Positions 43,510 through 56,229 of a DNA stretch of 64,000 nucleotides are shown one piece after another; the first letter of the stretch is position 1, and each line of letters begins with the position of its first letter. The notes beneath the pieces were generated by a model, which had not been told where the DNA came from, ran no database searches, and saw nothing but the letters and a program-made list of their open reading frames with translations. The translations under genes and the position numbers were made by a program. The stretch comes from Spirometra erinaceieuropaei (taxonomy: Eukaryota; Platyhelminthes; Cestoda; Diphyllobothriidea; Diphyllobothriidae): NCBI GenBank assembly GCA_902702965.1, contig CACRXP010000019.1, positions 175,133 to 239,132 of the forward strand. The letters run 5' to 3'.

Positions 43510-45000
43510 AAAGACAGTCTTCATTTCTTTGAAGAAATTAAGGTCCACAACATCGCCGACAAGTGCATGATCTCTTTAGACGTGGAATCCTTATTTAACA
43601 ATGTACCATTGGATGAAACTATAGATTTTATATGCGCCCATGCGTCCAAAACCCGACTCTCCCCCGAACTACTACGGGATCTGCTGGTACTTTGCAACAA
43701 ATATGTTCAACGTCTGCTTAATGGAAAACTTTACAGACAAATTGACGGAGTCGCAATGGGTAATCCATTCGGGCCAACCCGCGCAGACGTTTTTATGGGT
43801 TACCTAGAAGAAAAAGTGTAATCAAAATTAAACATGACAAGATTATACAGGATATACGTGGATGATATATTCCTGATTGTTAACACCAAGGAAGACGCCT
43901 CCGACCTACTTTACCTGATGAATAATCTGCATCCAAACATCAAATTTACGATGGAAATGTAGCAGTTTATAACAAGTTAACCTTCCTGGACGTCGTCATA
44001 TTTAGAGAGGATGATGGTTCAATAAGACGCTCCGTCTTCCACACGAGTACGTGGAAAGGACAATACTTACATTTGAAAAGCGTTGCGCCAATACAATGGA
44101 AACGTCATCTAGTACATACTCCTTTTCAAAGAGCGAGTAATATTTGCTCTAGGGAGACCATAGATACAGAAACTGCCCGCATCAAAGAGGCCTTAGTTAA
44201 TCGTGATTATACTGCACGCTTCATTCAGAAATAAAGCAATCGTTTACGGCAAACGTAGATGGAACAGTCCGTTCCAAAGAAGCCCGTTATACTTTGTCTA
44301 CTTTTAAAGGTAAGAACGTCTCAAACACAATCAAGCGACGCTTGCGTTGCACTATAGAAAGAACGTACAACGCAGCAGAGCTTATCTTCATCAATTCAAC
44401 AAAAAGCCTTCCAATTAACCGGACAAAGTATGCCTTTCCAATGCACGCCACCCCAAATTTTGTGCATGAATTCGCATGCACTTGCGGATGCAAGTACATT
44501 GGGCGAACGCAAAGGCAATTGGCAAACAGAGCCGCTGAACATTTGCCTAATTGGCTTTTCAAACAGGAAAACAAAACCCCTCGTTCGTCTATAACGAAAC
44601 ACCTGTTAGATGGCGGTCATGTTGTCGACTATAAAGCATCTTTTCGAATACTTGTCCGAGCGCATACAACTCGAACCTTGCGTGATTTGGAAGCGGCTTA
44701 CAACGGAGGGAGTGACCAGACCAGGGCAAGCAGTTAGAGCACGTGATCAATCTGCAATTGCCCCGGTAATCTCACACCTCACGTTACCCTCGACTGTGAT
44801 TTGTTGTTAACAGTTCGTCTCCCTCTTTCCTATACGATGCTTATGTGGACGCCTTATCTGATTATTCATTGCCTTGAACCTTGACCTTGCTCTTGTGCAC
44901 TGTCATTCTGTACAAATTCATACTGCTGTGCGCTTGCATTCGTTACCTATGTTTTGCAGAGACGGGCTGCATTTGAAAAACCGTCACGAAATTTATTGGC
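43510..45000 (+). pseudogene. PLE-gamma, best-preserved RT plus GIY-YIG copy
   Basis: Reads through most of a Penelope-like polyprotein. In order: FFEEIKVHNIADKC, RT motif A ISLDVESLFNNVP (43567-43608), YVQRLLNGKLYRQIDGVAMGNPFG with motif B (43707-43779), an in-frame stop at 43819, catalytic motif C YVDDIFLIV (43855-43881) in the same frame, NNLHPNIKFTME then a frameshift at about 43960, KLTFLDVVIF and RRSVFHTSTWKGQYLH, FQRASNICSRETID, ALVNRDYTARFI then a stop, and finally an intact GIY-YIG frame (44294-44737) with FVHEFACTCGCKYIGRTQRQL...AEH. Motifs A, B and C and the nuclease core are all intact, with few disabling changes, so this is a comparatively recent copy. The N-terminus before motif A is absent. 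No hammerhead was found in its 3' region. Confidence 0.85.
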
Positions 45001-45004
45001 CCCA

Positions 45005-45785
45005 AAAAATTCTGCTGTACATGCTTGTTTTCAAATAGTTATTAATTAGTCTTGCTAATAACAGGTCACTAGGTGCGGTCACCGCGTTCGAAGTGACCGT
45101 AGTTCTTCTTCCCTTTCTTCGGATTAAGGCATTTAAATGTTCGAGCCAATTAATGTTTGAGTCGTCGGTAGTTGTGTTTCTAGGACATTGTCTTCAAAGT
45201 TAGACGAAAGTTACAGCAACAGAACAAATTTTGTCGGAATCAACTGGTTGGCGATGCCGGGGAAACTAGCGTCAAAGATATACTTGGCAATATTCATTAC
45301 CTTTGTTAATCAACTTGCTGAATATCAACCATTTTTCTTGGAGTACCAATCCAACGACTTATATAAATTTCCCATTTAATGGTAACTTTGTAAAGATTAA
45401 GTGTATGACTGGGTAGATTTACAATCGTGAACAGCCTACTTTATGTATCTACGTTAGTTCTGTTTCGTAAATTTTTCTGTTGGACACTAATCCCGCACTT
45501 TGATGACCATAACACCGGCAGAATGCCATCTTTTGAATTAAACCGCCCTGTGCAGGAGGTATTGTAATAATGCCCATGTAGACTATTTGCTCTTTACCTC
45601 CTTCATGCAATTCTTTAATAAAAAATAAATGATTTAGTCGCCCTTGAGGGGATACAAGAAGCGTCTTACTATACATGGTTTGCCTACCAACATCGGCGGC
45701 GCGCACGGGTACACGACGCAAAAATTTACGACACAACCTCTCCCTCTACGTGGATTAGAACGGCCTATACCGCCTTCTATATGCC
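45005..45785. other. unassigned non-coding DNA
   Basis: No recognised feature. The stretch 45640-45785 may already belong to R2 (it precedes the aligned part without a break) but has no aligned partner. Confidence 0.4.
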
Positions 45786-45786
45786 C

Positions 45787-46390
45787 ACAAAACTGAGCCC
45801 AAATCGAAGGCAGCTCTGCACTTCGTTTACTTGGGCCCATACCGCACTGCAGAAAGCGGAACCAACTTCGAGTAATTTCCTTTTGTGCAGCTTTAATACG
45901 CTTTTATAAGGCCATATCCTTATAACGCATAACACCACAATTTCCGCGAGAAGCGCTTCACAAGTCACCTTTTTCTGACCGCGGTCATATACTTTGTCTT
46001 CGAGTGTTAATTTTTTTCGGAAGTAACTCATCTAAAACATGTAGTAACGTTGATCGTTTTAAACAGCAACTATTCCCTCATTCAAATTGGAAATGATAAG
46101 TTAATACATGGATGTGCATATTAATATTTTTAATAGATAAATACCAGTCATGTGATTTCCTGGAGCAGACAGGCTCCGGACTGGCGTACACACATCTGCA
46201 TATAAATAAATGCGTCATCTGCAGCAACAGAAAAGATATCAAGTGCCATGACGCACTCTGTCTGTGAAACATCTGCGCCGTATATGTGCACCCGTGTGCA
46301 GTGCTGGTTCCAGATGGCAGTCAGGCAGTGGAGGAATGTCTGAATAAATAAGAATAAGTCCGCAATTCTTTGCATCGACCCACACACAAC
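45787..46390. repeat. dispersed repeat R2, copy B
   Basis: Same order and orientation as 37325-37925, with modest divergence. It contains the same GGATGTGCATATTAATAT, GCAGACAGGCTCCG and ATCTGCATATAAATAAATGC landmarks. Confidence 0.7.
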
Positions 46391-46637
46391 CGGTTATTAC
46401 ATTGTCCGAGGTGCATACAGTTTTAATATAGCAAGCTATTTTCTCGTAGGTTCAGAGCAAGCAAGTTAGTCGCTGTCAAAAAAATGTCTAGACAAATATA
46501 AGATAAACGTATAGCTTTGCACTTGGCATACCAAACAAGCTGAGTTAAGAAGGCAGGATAATCTCTAAACTAGGAAGCAGCCTCACCTGGAGAGATGCAT
46601 TTAAATGCTTAGCTAAGGAGAGAGAGAAAATCAGGTG

Positions 46638-46795
46638 AATTACGCACTCTGTCTGTAAAACATATGCAATGTATGTGTGCATCCGTGTGCAGTGCTGGTT
46701 CCAGATGGCGGTCAGGCAGTGTACGGCTGTCCGAATAAAGGAGAATAAGTGCACAATTGTTTTGCATCGGTCCGCACACCCTGCAATTACTCATG
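46638..46795. repeat. dispersed repeat R2, partial copy C
   Basis: Repeats only the end of R2: GCACTCTGTCTGTAAAACAT, CATCCGTGTGCAGTGCTGG, CAGATGGCGGTCAGGCAGTG and GAGAATAAGTGCACAATTG. It lies in the same orientation ~350 bases after the same part of copy B and ends in a TATATATA tract next to a SINE. Confidence 0.7.
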
Positions 46796-46802
46796 TCGAT
46801 AT

Positions 46803-47035
46803 ATATAGGCAGAAAAGCATTACCGACAAAGACAAGGGAGACTGGAAAGGCCATTTCTGGCTTATAAGCCGTCGTCAGCCAGCCATACCCAAGCCCGAAG
46901 TGTGGAACACCCGAGCCTCGAACTCGCGACCTGTTGGTTTAGAAGTCAACGCCTCTACTCACCGGGCCACGAGCCCGTTGCCTTGTCGGTTTTTGATCGG
47001 GAATATACAATGTTAGGGGGCGCAAACCGATCGGT
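46803..47035 (-). mobile_element. tRNA-derived SINE, full copy (inverted relative to the 2.2-kb copy)
   Basis: Near-identical reverse complement of 2232-2464. The minus strand gives GGGCTCGTGGCCCGGTGAGT, a B box AGTTCGAGGCT (about 46926-46916), CTTGGGTATGGCTGGCTGACG, and ends TTTCTGCC next to TATATATA (plus 46799-46806). The A-box region reads GTGGCCCGGTGAGTAGAGG, closer to a tRNA than the 2.2-kb copy, so this may be the less mutated one. Confidence 0.75.
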
Positions 47036-47290
47036 GTGCGCCCATTCCTGATTGATAAATACCCGATCTGCAGCGACAGAGAATGACAGATGGCGAGGCA
47101 CTGATGAACTTCGGTTCGATTAAGTGCTTATGACCCATGTGGTAGGCCTCAGTAGTGGACCGACTGCGCCAGGTGCGTCTGTGCGCATGTTTGTGTTTCT
47201 GGTCCCAGCTGCTGGTGGTCAGGGTTATGATTGTCTGAATGAAGGCAGAATAAACCCAAAACAGTGATGTATCAATCTATGCGCATCCTC
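47036..47290. repeat. R2-related segment, diverged
   Basis: CCCGATCTGCAGCGACAGAGAATGACAG and GCACTGATGAAC resemble the ATCTGCAGCGACAGAGAAGATAGCAG region of R2 copy A, followed by a loosely similar TGCTGGTGGTCAGGGTTATGATTGTCTGAATGAAGG. Best seen as an old relative or a second subfamily. Confidence 0.4.
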
Positions 47291-47467
47291 TGTCGTCCCT
47301 CCTCGCTGCTATTATGACTTGGCCGACTTCGGCCTGGTAAGTAGTTGCCTGTTGGTGACCTTTGCCACACATACGGAGCTTGTTTGCTTTGTGAAGCCAA
47401 TAGATCGGTGTGCGCCCATTCCTGATTGATATATATATATTCAGCTCCGTTTTGGCAAGAAGGCGAA

Positions 47468-47632
47468 ATAAGTGACTATCAACGAAGACAAGGAAGCCTG
47501 TAATGGCCATTTCAGGCATATTAGCCGTCATCGGGCGGCCATGCGCAGACTTCAGATGTGTAAAACCTCGGGCAAGGTCCCGCGACCTATTGGTTAGGAG
47601 TGTAACTGGAGTGGTGCCGGGGTAATGTTTGA
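47468..47632 (-). mobile_element. SINE, second subfamily copy
   Basis: GACTATCAACGAAGACAAGG, TGGCCATTTCAGGCATATTAGCC and CCCGCGACCTATTGGTTAGG match 37963-38112 closely and the 2.2-kb type less so. The tRNA-like end lies at 47575-47632. A (TA) tract (47431-47442) is about 30 bases from the SINE 3' end. Confidence 0.6.
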
Positions 47633-47639
47633 AGAAGAC

Positions 47640-48045
47640 TTAGATCCATTTGAGGGGAAAATAAAATTTAGTTAATACGTATTTCAATTTCCGTCAAAAA
47701 ATAGATCGGGATTAATAAACGGAAGCTCTGTAAATGAGAAGAATCGTCACAATAATTTTAACTGCAAACCATTACTTAAAATATAAACTAACTTGAATGA
47801 ATAACTATTTTTTCAGACATAATTTTCTCTCCCGGATATATATAAATTGCATTCAGCAAACTTTTATTTAAAAGCTGGTAAAAACTCAAACATGGCAAGT
47901 CAGGTAAACTTATGCTCTCCATTGTGTCAGATGTGTGTTTCCAGCTTCAGATTGATGGTTCTTATATTTAATAGCAATTTTGCAGGTCTTCAACGTGAGG
48001 TGAATAAAGGGTGCTTACTAAAAATGTCATTTATTCGCATGACAT
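47640..48045. other. unassigned non-coding DNA
   Basis: No recognised feature. Confidence 0.4.
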
Positions 48046-48299
48046 TTTGGGTGCACAGTTAAAACCAACATCAGGGACAACATCAGATAGGGAGACCGGA
48101 TTCCTAACCTGGCATGTGATTGATCGTACTGGCCACAAAAAGATGTCGACCACTGGGCTTTTCGAATGTGTAATCACATTGTCCGGTCGAAGTCTTCCCA
48201 TAAAATTAAGAAACGTTTGTTCGGAAATAGCGAATGCAATCACTGAATTTCGGACTCATCCGACAACAATTAAAGGCACTGGTCTTTTTACAACACCGA

Positions 48300-48950
48300 C
48301 AATAATGCAGGGCCCGACATGTGGATGATACCTCCGTTGTTAACAAACGGCACAAGGCGCTGAAATTCAAAGATTATCTCCATGCCGTCTTTCTGGACAT
48401 CGACTTTACGATAAAAAAGGTAGTCTTCATTGACGTCCTTGCCTGCCGCAAATATTCTGCTCCCCTTAAAACAAAAGTGTGCAGGAGTGGACGCAGGTAC
48501 TGAACATTAACAGTCACAACCGAAGCAGCCACAAATGCAGTTTTTTAAGGGCGCCATACCGGCGTGTGAAGACTAATTAGAGCAAACCGGATGATAAGGT
48601 TTCTGAACAAACGAATGGCTATCCGCGCAACTCTGCCAGCTACAGCATGCTCAAAGCCGACCAGGGACAAATTTAAACCAACCGCAAATTCTCGCTAGCA
48701 CTTTCGCAAGTTAAGATCTTCTGAGAAGCCATCAGCTACCTCCTTACGCTACTCGTAGTTGGATATGCACCTACACACACCGGAAGCTACCATCCGGCGC
48801 CAAGTCATGCAATCTAAAGACACACTACCATAACAGAAAGGTTTAGAGTCATTTACCAAATCTGGTGCAGTTGCGGATAAAGGAAATACGGCAGATAAAC
48901 CGGGATCAATATAATCCGCCTCACGGAAAAAAATTAGGAGTTGTTCTTCT
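48300..48950 (+). pseudogene. PLE-alpha 6: RT motif C to GIY-YIG remnant
   Basis: Translation shows HVDDTSVVNK (motif C, with Y replaced by H but both catalytic aspartates present; 48318-48347), FKDYLHAVFLDIDFTIKK, VFIDVLACRK, then in another frame VQEWTQVLNINSHNRSSHKCSF (thumb), and finally RVIYQIWCSCG before a stop (GIY-YIG start, about 48843-48876). Frameshifts and stops are frequent. The 5' part to motif B is not recognised: 48060-48300 carries an open frame (GLFECVITLSGRSLPIKL) that I cannot place. The 3' end and any hammerhead were not found. Confidence 0.7.
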
Positions 48951-48959
48951 TCACTTATT

Positions 48960-51900
48960 TATTGACATCGACAGAAGTGTATGTTGTTTAATGAAACAAA
49001 ATTAGCCTGGGAAAAGTCAGGGAACAAATGTGTTTTTGTAGTAAACGAAAGTTATAACAGCTGATTGCGGATCGTCATTCTTTTCTAGCAAGTATACACA
49101 TACAAGCCCTGCAAATAATAAATCGGACGTAATGCTTGATGCAAACATTTTTCTGTTGAAATTCCTCATTTCTCAAAATTTATTTGGGCGACGTCCATTA
49201 TTGGCTAAAGATGCTCAAATATATCCTCTAAATAGGCACAATCAACAGTAATTGCGATTAGTAGGTGGCTTGTTTTTCCAATTAAGCAAGATATGGTTTG
49301 GTTTACAGGAAGCATAATGGCTCATTTAAATGTTTAATGTAACCCATCTCCATGTCTTTTTCCAAATTTTCTCGAAATGAACGTCTTCGTGTTTCTAGTA
49401 ACTGATTAAGGGACAGTATGCAGACAATGAAATCTCCCATAAAAGCGCCGATATGAACTTGCGACGCAATTTCAAAAAATGTAAAAAAACAATGACAGCT
49501 GGATAGTTCCTCTTGAGTCTGTAACGGTGAATGGCATAAAACACGAGCAAAATAATTTACTTTACATGTTTTCTTATTGACGGACATGGCAAGTCAGTTT
49601 TTTCAAAATTTTTGTCTGACCAAAAATCTCTGCTATTGTGTGGCAGGTAATTTAAATGCTTTAGAAGACAATATAATTCAGGTTTCGTCTTACAAAGTTG
49701 ATGAATGCAAAAAGTCCCCTTTGCGACCCATATGAGGGAGGGGTATGTATAAATAAATATCATGCTGGGATAGATGCGGCCATTTACAGTTTACACTACC
49801 ATTTTGATAATTCGTGTAATAAAAACGTTATTATTCAAACATCATTAAAGCGGTTTATTTAATAATTATCTCTTGAAGCACAAACCAAAATCCGCGTAAA
49901 TCACAACATTTTTAGTGGCCTACATGAAAACGTCCCAGTAAAAAGTGTGATTTGGCGTGGAGCAAAAAACCATCTTGTACGTTTATAATAAACAGAGGCC
50001 CGGGATACAAAACAGATTCCCCTCATGTGAAATTCAAACAACTTCTTCAAATGCATTTTAGGAATATAATTACGTAAACAAATAGCGTATTTTTAAACCG
50101 GATCCCGGTACTGGCGAAACTTATATGAATGCGGGAGAAGTCCACCTCCCTTTCAGAAATTTCACATTTTGGTCCGTTTATTAAGCTCCGTGGAATTCAT
50201 AAAAATATAAATAGGAATAATTTAAATCATTTAAGTTAACGGTCATCGATTTCATTGACGTTGTCATTATTATATACCACGATGTGTTTAATGGTAACAT
50301 TCTATGCATATGTAACTAGTTTTCTCGCATAATAAAATATATATCAACTCCATTCCCCAACAGATGCTTGACTGGCTATCTGTCACTAGGTTGTGCTGGC
50401 AAAAATATTTTCATACTACATCGCATCCCCTCAACGTTCGTCAGTTACTCGAGCCTGGACGAAAAAACAGTTATCGCACCAAGCACGGTTTACTGTGATA
50501 AATACGCGGTTGCAATGCAACCTCATCTTACTAATACCCAAACCCCTGTCTACCCAAATATCTCATTTACTGATGTCTCGGATAACGTCAGGCGGTTACA
50601 ATTCTTGATTCAGTGATGAGGTAACCTGTTAAAACTTGTTTTCTTCTCCCGTATCCGCAGAATGTTTGATTAATCCTTCGGAATTAGGCTAATATTTTCT
50701 TCTACGGTCAACCTTCTCAAATGAAAACTATCCGCAGAAAACGAAGCGCTTGTATTGTTCCGGATATTGACAGAAACACTTGATTACAATGGAAATTACT
50801 GATAGCATAATGCAATGTTTCTACATAAGGCCTTGACCCTATACTGCCACATGAAATTCTCTCATAGGCAGTTCAAAAGTACGTTGCAGCCTTTCAGCCA
50901 GCGACTAGTTATGTAAAATAAAAGCCACGGAAAGTTTTGATTTTCACAGTCTTAACTATTTAGTCTGGAAGAGAGAAAGAATTATTTAATAATGACGGCC
51001 AAATTCAGTCTTTTGTAATAACTGGAGCTGCAATTTTTTCACAAGTATTTTTTCTAATGACACGCGTTATGAATCGAAAAGATCAGGATTACATTGTTAG
51101 GACGAATCGATCCATGGACGTGACAATTAGTGACCATAGGAAGCAACACGCGTTTCAATCATATTTTTTCTTATGGCCAAATGGAAAGCTTTTCAACCTT
51201 GCACTTAAAGAGAGAAGGCATAACTTAATGGCTTTGAACGTTTTTTTGAGTAAGCAAAGTGCAGTTGCCATATGTTTTACTTATTTCGTCCGGGAGGAAA
51301 AATCTCTTAGGTATTACGGTTACGTAACACTTCCTTTTCCATAATTCAATTTAAATGTCTATACATATCCCCATGTAAGGTAGAAGTATTCCTTGTTTTT
51401 GAATCAATCCGTAATTTTTCCGATACGCTAGCTATAACGAATTCACGAACTCTCACTCTGTCTACGCGTGCGATTTACTTGAAGTCATTATAAATATATT
51501 CAAAAGTTAGCATTGAAACTACCAAACTTGTTCCGTATATGTCTTTGTTCGTAAACTTAGGTGCTTTTGATACATTAACGTTTTGGTAAATGCATTCTTC
51601 ACAGGAGACTTAAAGGTTACTACTTGCACAGTTTATATTCTATTTTTTCTGACACTTCGTTGTCAGAAAGGTTGTCTTCAGTTGAAATCACGTTCGCTCC
51701 CGACTAATGAAGGACATTTTTTATTTTTAACGGATGCAACATAACTATGCTTCGTTGACTTTGTCCCCTGGCGGGGTTTTCGATTTGATTCCCTCTTATC
51801 GTGCTGACCCTGGAGTAACTTTTTGAACTAGGCAAGTTTTAAAAATTAACATAATAGATAGGCTGAACAAAAGCTGGGGGCTCCCGAAAAAATTCTGCTC

Positions 51901-54900
51901 TTTTAGACGTCGTGAAAATACATAGGGATCAAGCGTTGATCACGTGAAATTATCGAAAACGCACAATTTATAGTATTACCCTTTAAGCCTTTAACAAACT
52001 GCTGCTGATTATTCGCATAGTCGACAGGCACATGCCTGGGAGCTTTGCATTGAGAGATCCTAACGCGAAGTCACTGGCTTTGCAACCGTATTCTCTTTTC
52101 AGTATTCCACGTTTTCTGCATCAACTGGACGATTTCCTAGTCTGCTGTATGGGCGATTATTTTTCGGCCGTGAGTGTATATTCTTCGGGGTTTTAGTCAG
52201 GCGCAAAGGTCTGCCTATTTTCCCATGGCCTCTGGTCCTAGCCATCCTCCTACTTTTTCGAAGTTGACTTTTGTTTCATTGAATGGATAATACGTTTGCC
52301 TATGACGATTGCTTCCTGCAGGTGTAGCTGTCTTGGGATCGCCCGCTAGGTATTCTTCCGGGAGGACGTTTTTTGTGGAGGAAAATGCAGTTGTCTTTTT
52401 AAAAGGATATAGTAGACACAGTTGATTTGTTCGCGGGTAAGTCTGAGGCAGTGTGGCAAAGTGGTAGTTGAAAAACATTTGCGGTCTGCAATCAGGCCGG
52501 ATCGGTTACATTGTCATATTGTCTAAAAGATGAACATTGCTCTATTTTCTCAGTCGTCCGCATTTTATGGTTGGTCTGTAAGGGATCTCTCAGAAGCAAG
52601 TAATATTTTGGATTTGCCTATGAGAGCGCTTGCAATGTCAACCCGAAGCTTTCAGCGCAAATGCGCAGATGCGATTTATTTGCCCTAGCGCGACCGAGGT
52701 TTGTGCTATGGGAGCGAAAAAAGCCCCTATCGTATTAAAAAGGACGAGGCATTTGACAATATATACTGCAAAAATTAAAGGTAGACTATAATATCCAAAT
52801 GTTTTATTATCAAGAGTTTTGAGGCACACAGCACATGGAAAAGTCATTGAATACTTACAAATACTATTTAAGATTGGGATTATAAACGAACTGCGGTTTC
52901 GACGAAATCGAAATGAATGTGTGAGCGGTCGTTGCCTCTGCCAGAAAAATTATACTACATTTTAAGCTATTCGAGCTTAAATTTTATGGCAGATAAGATG
53001 TGCGGAACTTTTTCAGCGCCATAAAAACCACGCAAGTTGCTTTTTTCTTGGTTAGGTTGGCTTCGATTATTGGGTTATAACCTCTGTTCATATTGTTTTC
53101 GGTTGTACAGAATTTATGTTATTTAATAATATGATTGTTTCGTATTCACAAAATGAATTCTTTTGCAGTATTCTTCGTTGTTCAGAAAACGCTTTCGATA
53201 TTTTGACTGTTTTGAATCCCAATCTTGCGAAAATCCGGAGGCTTAGACTCAAAGAGGTCACTTATTAAATTTTGAAGGTACCCATTGTTATTAAAGGACA
53301 CTTTGATCGTTTTTTGGTGAATTTTGTGACGTACAGTCGGATCTTGTTATGCCGCAAAATGAGGCTATTTCAACGATTTGGTCGTTTTTGCTGCATCGAT
53401 CTATCTGTAATAAGTGCGCTCTGCATTAATGTTTTTGCTTTTTTTAGAAACGCTTAATGGATGACTACCTCGCTAATCATTTGTGGTGGGTTTATAGATA
53501 TAGCATTGCTGGCTCTTTCGCCCAGAGCTCAAAGCGTCCATCATATCGAAATAACCATCTTTTAAGCAAACAAATCTTTTCCGAGATTTTCTAGCAGCAA
53601 ACGAATCTATTCTATAAACAGCAATAATGTTTCTGGGAGTCTACGCTGCCTTACGTCCTCTATAACACTCGAAAAAATGTCAGGAATAAGCCTTTTGTCG
53701 ACCTGACGCTCCGTTATCTTTACTTTGTAATCGACGACAAATAGTCAATTCTAAATTTTACAAACAATTGCTGTTGGAATAAAATGAAATAAAATATCAA
53801 TCCAACAAACATGACAAAATTTCGGACGAACTTATCCAATATGTACGTCTGCTGAACAAAGCACTACGCTATGCGAGATGCATGTCCCGACTGCCAGCGC
53901 GCTCTCAATTTATGTCTTTTTGTTAAGGAAATAAGACTTTTGGTCTTGAACCCATACTTATATACCCAAATATACGTAATCCATAATTTTAACAGCACGA
54001 ATTTCGGAAAGTAAAAAATTATCGATATGTGGTAGCTAGGGCCATACCGCTATCTTGATGATATGCAAAGTAATTTCTCAGGAAATGAGTAATCGGACTA
54101 TATTTACATTTTTCAACTGAACTTAAAAGCACTACTGCAACAGGGAATACTTTACAGGCTCCGATATGCCCCCGCCAGGCGGCGTTCTTTCTGGCGTCCG
54201 TATGAGCCAATGTTCATTTTAGTTTAAAACCGACACCGCGCAGATCGTATGCTCCAGAGTAACCAAATTCAACGTAAACTCCTTTAAGTGAGACTTTATA
54301 GGGGATTTTCGCCTTTTGATAAACTGTGCGAAAACCACAGCTTGTAATCAAGGATGCGTCTGCTGTAAAGGGGGAACAAATCTTTCAGCTGATAAAAATT
54401 CAATCTCTATGATTAAAGCATGTTCTACTGCTTCACAAAAGAGCAGGAAACCTCTTTACTTATTTTGTAAAATGCATGAGAGAACTTAAAAATCTGCACA
54501 CTGTCGTAGGTCAAAACATTAGAAGGACAAACATCACGGGGCGTAATTTATCAAAGGCCTTTGCAAACGTCCTACTTAGCGTTCCAAATCGGGCAACTTC
54601 CGCCTGTAGGCTTTTTAAAACCCGAAATTAAACTTCCCGTTGATATAGTTTGCTGAATTTCCCCGAGCAGTAAATTCCTCTGGAATGGCTTTGTGTGAAC
54701 TGGCTAAATATGTATTCAAATGAGGGCGAAGGAAATCGCCGAAGTCATCTTGTTAAGCGTAAAGTGCTCAAAACTACTCATCCATGAAGGTCAAATGGCT
54801 AATCTGTCGAGACGGCATTCAAAGTAAGGCGTGTCTTGACCCTGTTCCCCTGAGTGTTGCGTTTGCACGCACCAAGGGTAATGAGGCTTTAACGACAAAA

Positions 54901-55690
54901 TCAAGAAACTTTGTTAAACCCTGGGGGAAATCAGTTTATTACTGTAAGAAATTAGACTTTCTAACTTGTTAAACGAGGCTTTCTGGGAAAAACAAATAGC
55001 GAAAAGAGAGACAGAATTAGCCGCGAGATTCTTATGTGCCTTCAGTGTTCCCAATACGCGAACACTGTATGACATGTGCTCCATATTTTACTGATAAATG
55101 TACATATGAGATTAATTTCACGGTTCCCAATCAAGGCCTCGTAGTTGAGGTCATGAATCGTTGGTCTGCTGTGGTGGGTCCAACTACAGAAAAATCGCCG
55201 AGTTTATCGCCATTACGTTGGATGTCTCTCAAATTTTGGTCCAAAAGTCATTACGCACCAACATATCCTTTAAATATACGAGAACGGCGGTCATGGACAT
55301 CAAATAACAATGCGCAGTATTGAATTAGCATTCGCGCGGTTAGTTATTTTGGTTGCTTGCTTACACGCCTAGTTCTTTATGCTTAAATTGCAGTTCTATT
55401 TTCTAAAATGCGTCGGTTTAAACTGCAAATGAATTTAAGCAATCTGCAATTTCCTTTAGGTAAAAACATCCTCACTGCCCCGTCATGTATGCAGCTACCA
55501 TGTCATCGTCTGCACCTACACAAGAAAGATTTACTCGCACAGATCTTCCGAAATGTCAAGCATGCCGAATGTTTTGAGTTTGCAAGGGCTCAATTACGCT
55601 GGTTTCGCACGCAATGACCGGTAATTGCGCAGTATATGAGCAAATGGAGAAGTGGTTTTGTGTTCATAAGCCTTCATTTGTAATCGATAT
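48960..55690. other. AT-rich non-coding DNA, no feature recognised
   Basis: Almost 7 kb without any recognisable coding or repeat signal. Short open frames (for example 51057-51344, 54784-54972, 55036-55323) lack motifs. Confidence 0.5.
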
Positions 55691-55694
55691 TCGT

Positions 55695-56220
55695 GCAGCG
55701 GATAACACTGTGATGAGACCTAGAATGCCCCAAGGGCTGTTTTATAAGAACGGCCATTCTGACGAATACATTGCGGAGAATATTGTAGCGAAACCGGAAA
55801 AACCCAACACACTGATTGCAGAAGAGAAAGCACTCTTCTTCAAGGCCCCCTTTCAAGGGGCGTGAGGGTGAAGACATAAGAAGACATCGGGACCAAACTG
55901 TCTCACGAACCGCATTACTATCAAGAGTGTGGATAATCCACTTGACTAACAATATTTTAAATCTAGAATCCAAGGATAGGTTTCTAAATCAAACCCCACC
56001 AAAGTGCATTTATTTCTTCACCTTCTGCTATGCCGCGCGTTACATTGGTGACGCGAGTTGGCGTCTATCCAAAAAAAAACACGATAACACCCCCCACCGG
56101 ACACTGACGGAAAACGGTAATATTTATGAAAAAAACAGCGCCATTCTCGCACACTTGGTTTATTTGGGGTATCGTCTGGAACACAACACAGTCCTTAATG
56201 TAATTTTAACGCCTCTCTGA
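55695..56220 (+). pseudogene. PLE-gamma, thumb-to-GIY-YIG fragment
   Basis: Two overlapping frames. The first (55614-55865) holds LFYKNGHSDEYIAENI and KPEKPNTLIAEEKALFFKAPF, the linker between thumb and endonuclease. The second (55816-56220) continues with KGREGEDIRRH, LNLESKDRFL, PPKCIYFFTFCYAARYIGDASWRLSKK (GIY-YIG core) and NSAILAHLVYLGYRLEHNTV. The break is a frameshift at about 55855. YIG is intact, but the usual GRT after it is GDAS. The RT is absent. Confidence 0.75.
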
Positions 56221-56229
56221 AGAACCCTT

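Noticed and set aside
48060..48300. Open frame with GLFECVITLSGRSLPIKL as the N-terminal part of the adjacent PLE
   Set aside because: It directly precedes RT motif C, but I see no motif A or B, and the frame ends just before motif C, so I could not support joining it to the element.
50575..50600. CTGATGTCTCGG...AACGTCAGG, resembling hammerhead boxes
   Set aside because: The CUGANGA box is broken and the GAAA box is missing. No stem II can form.
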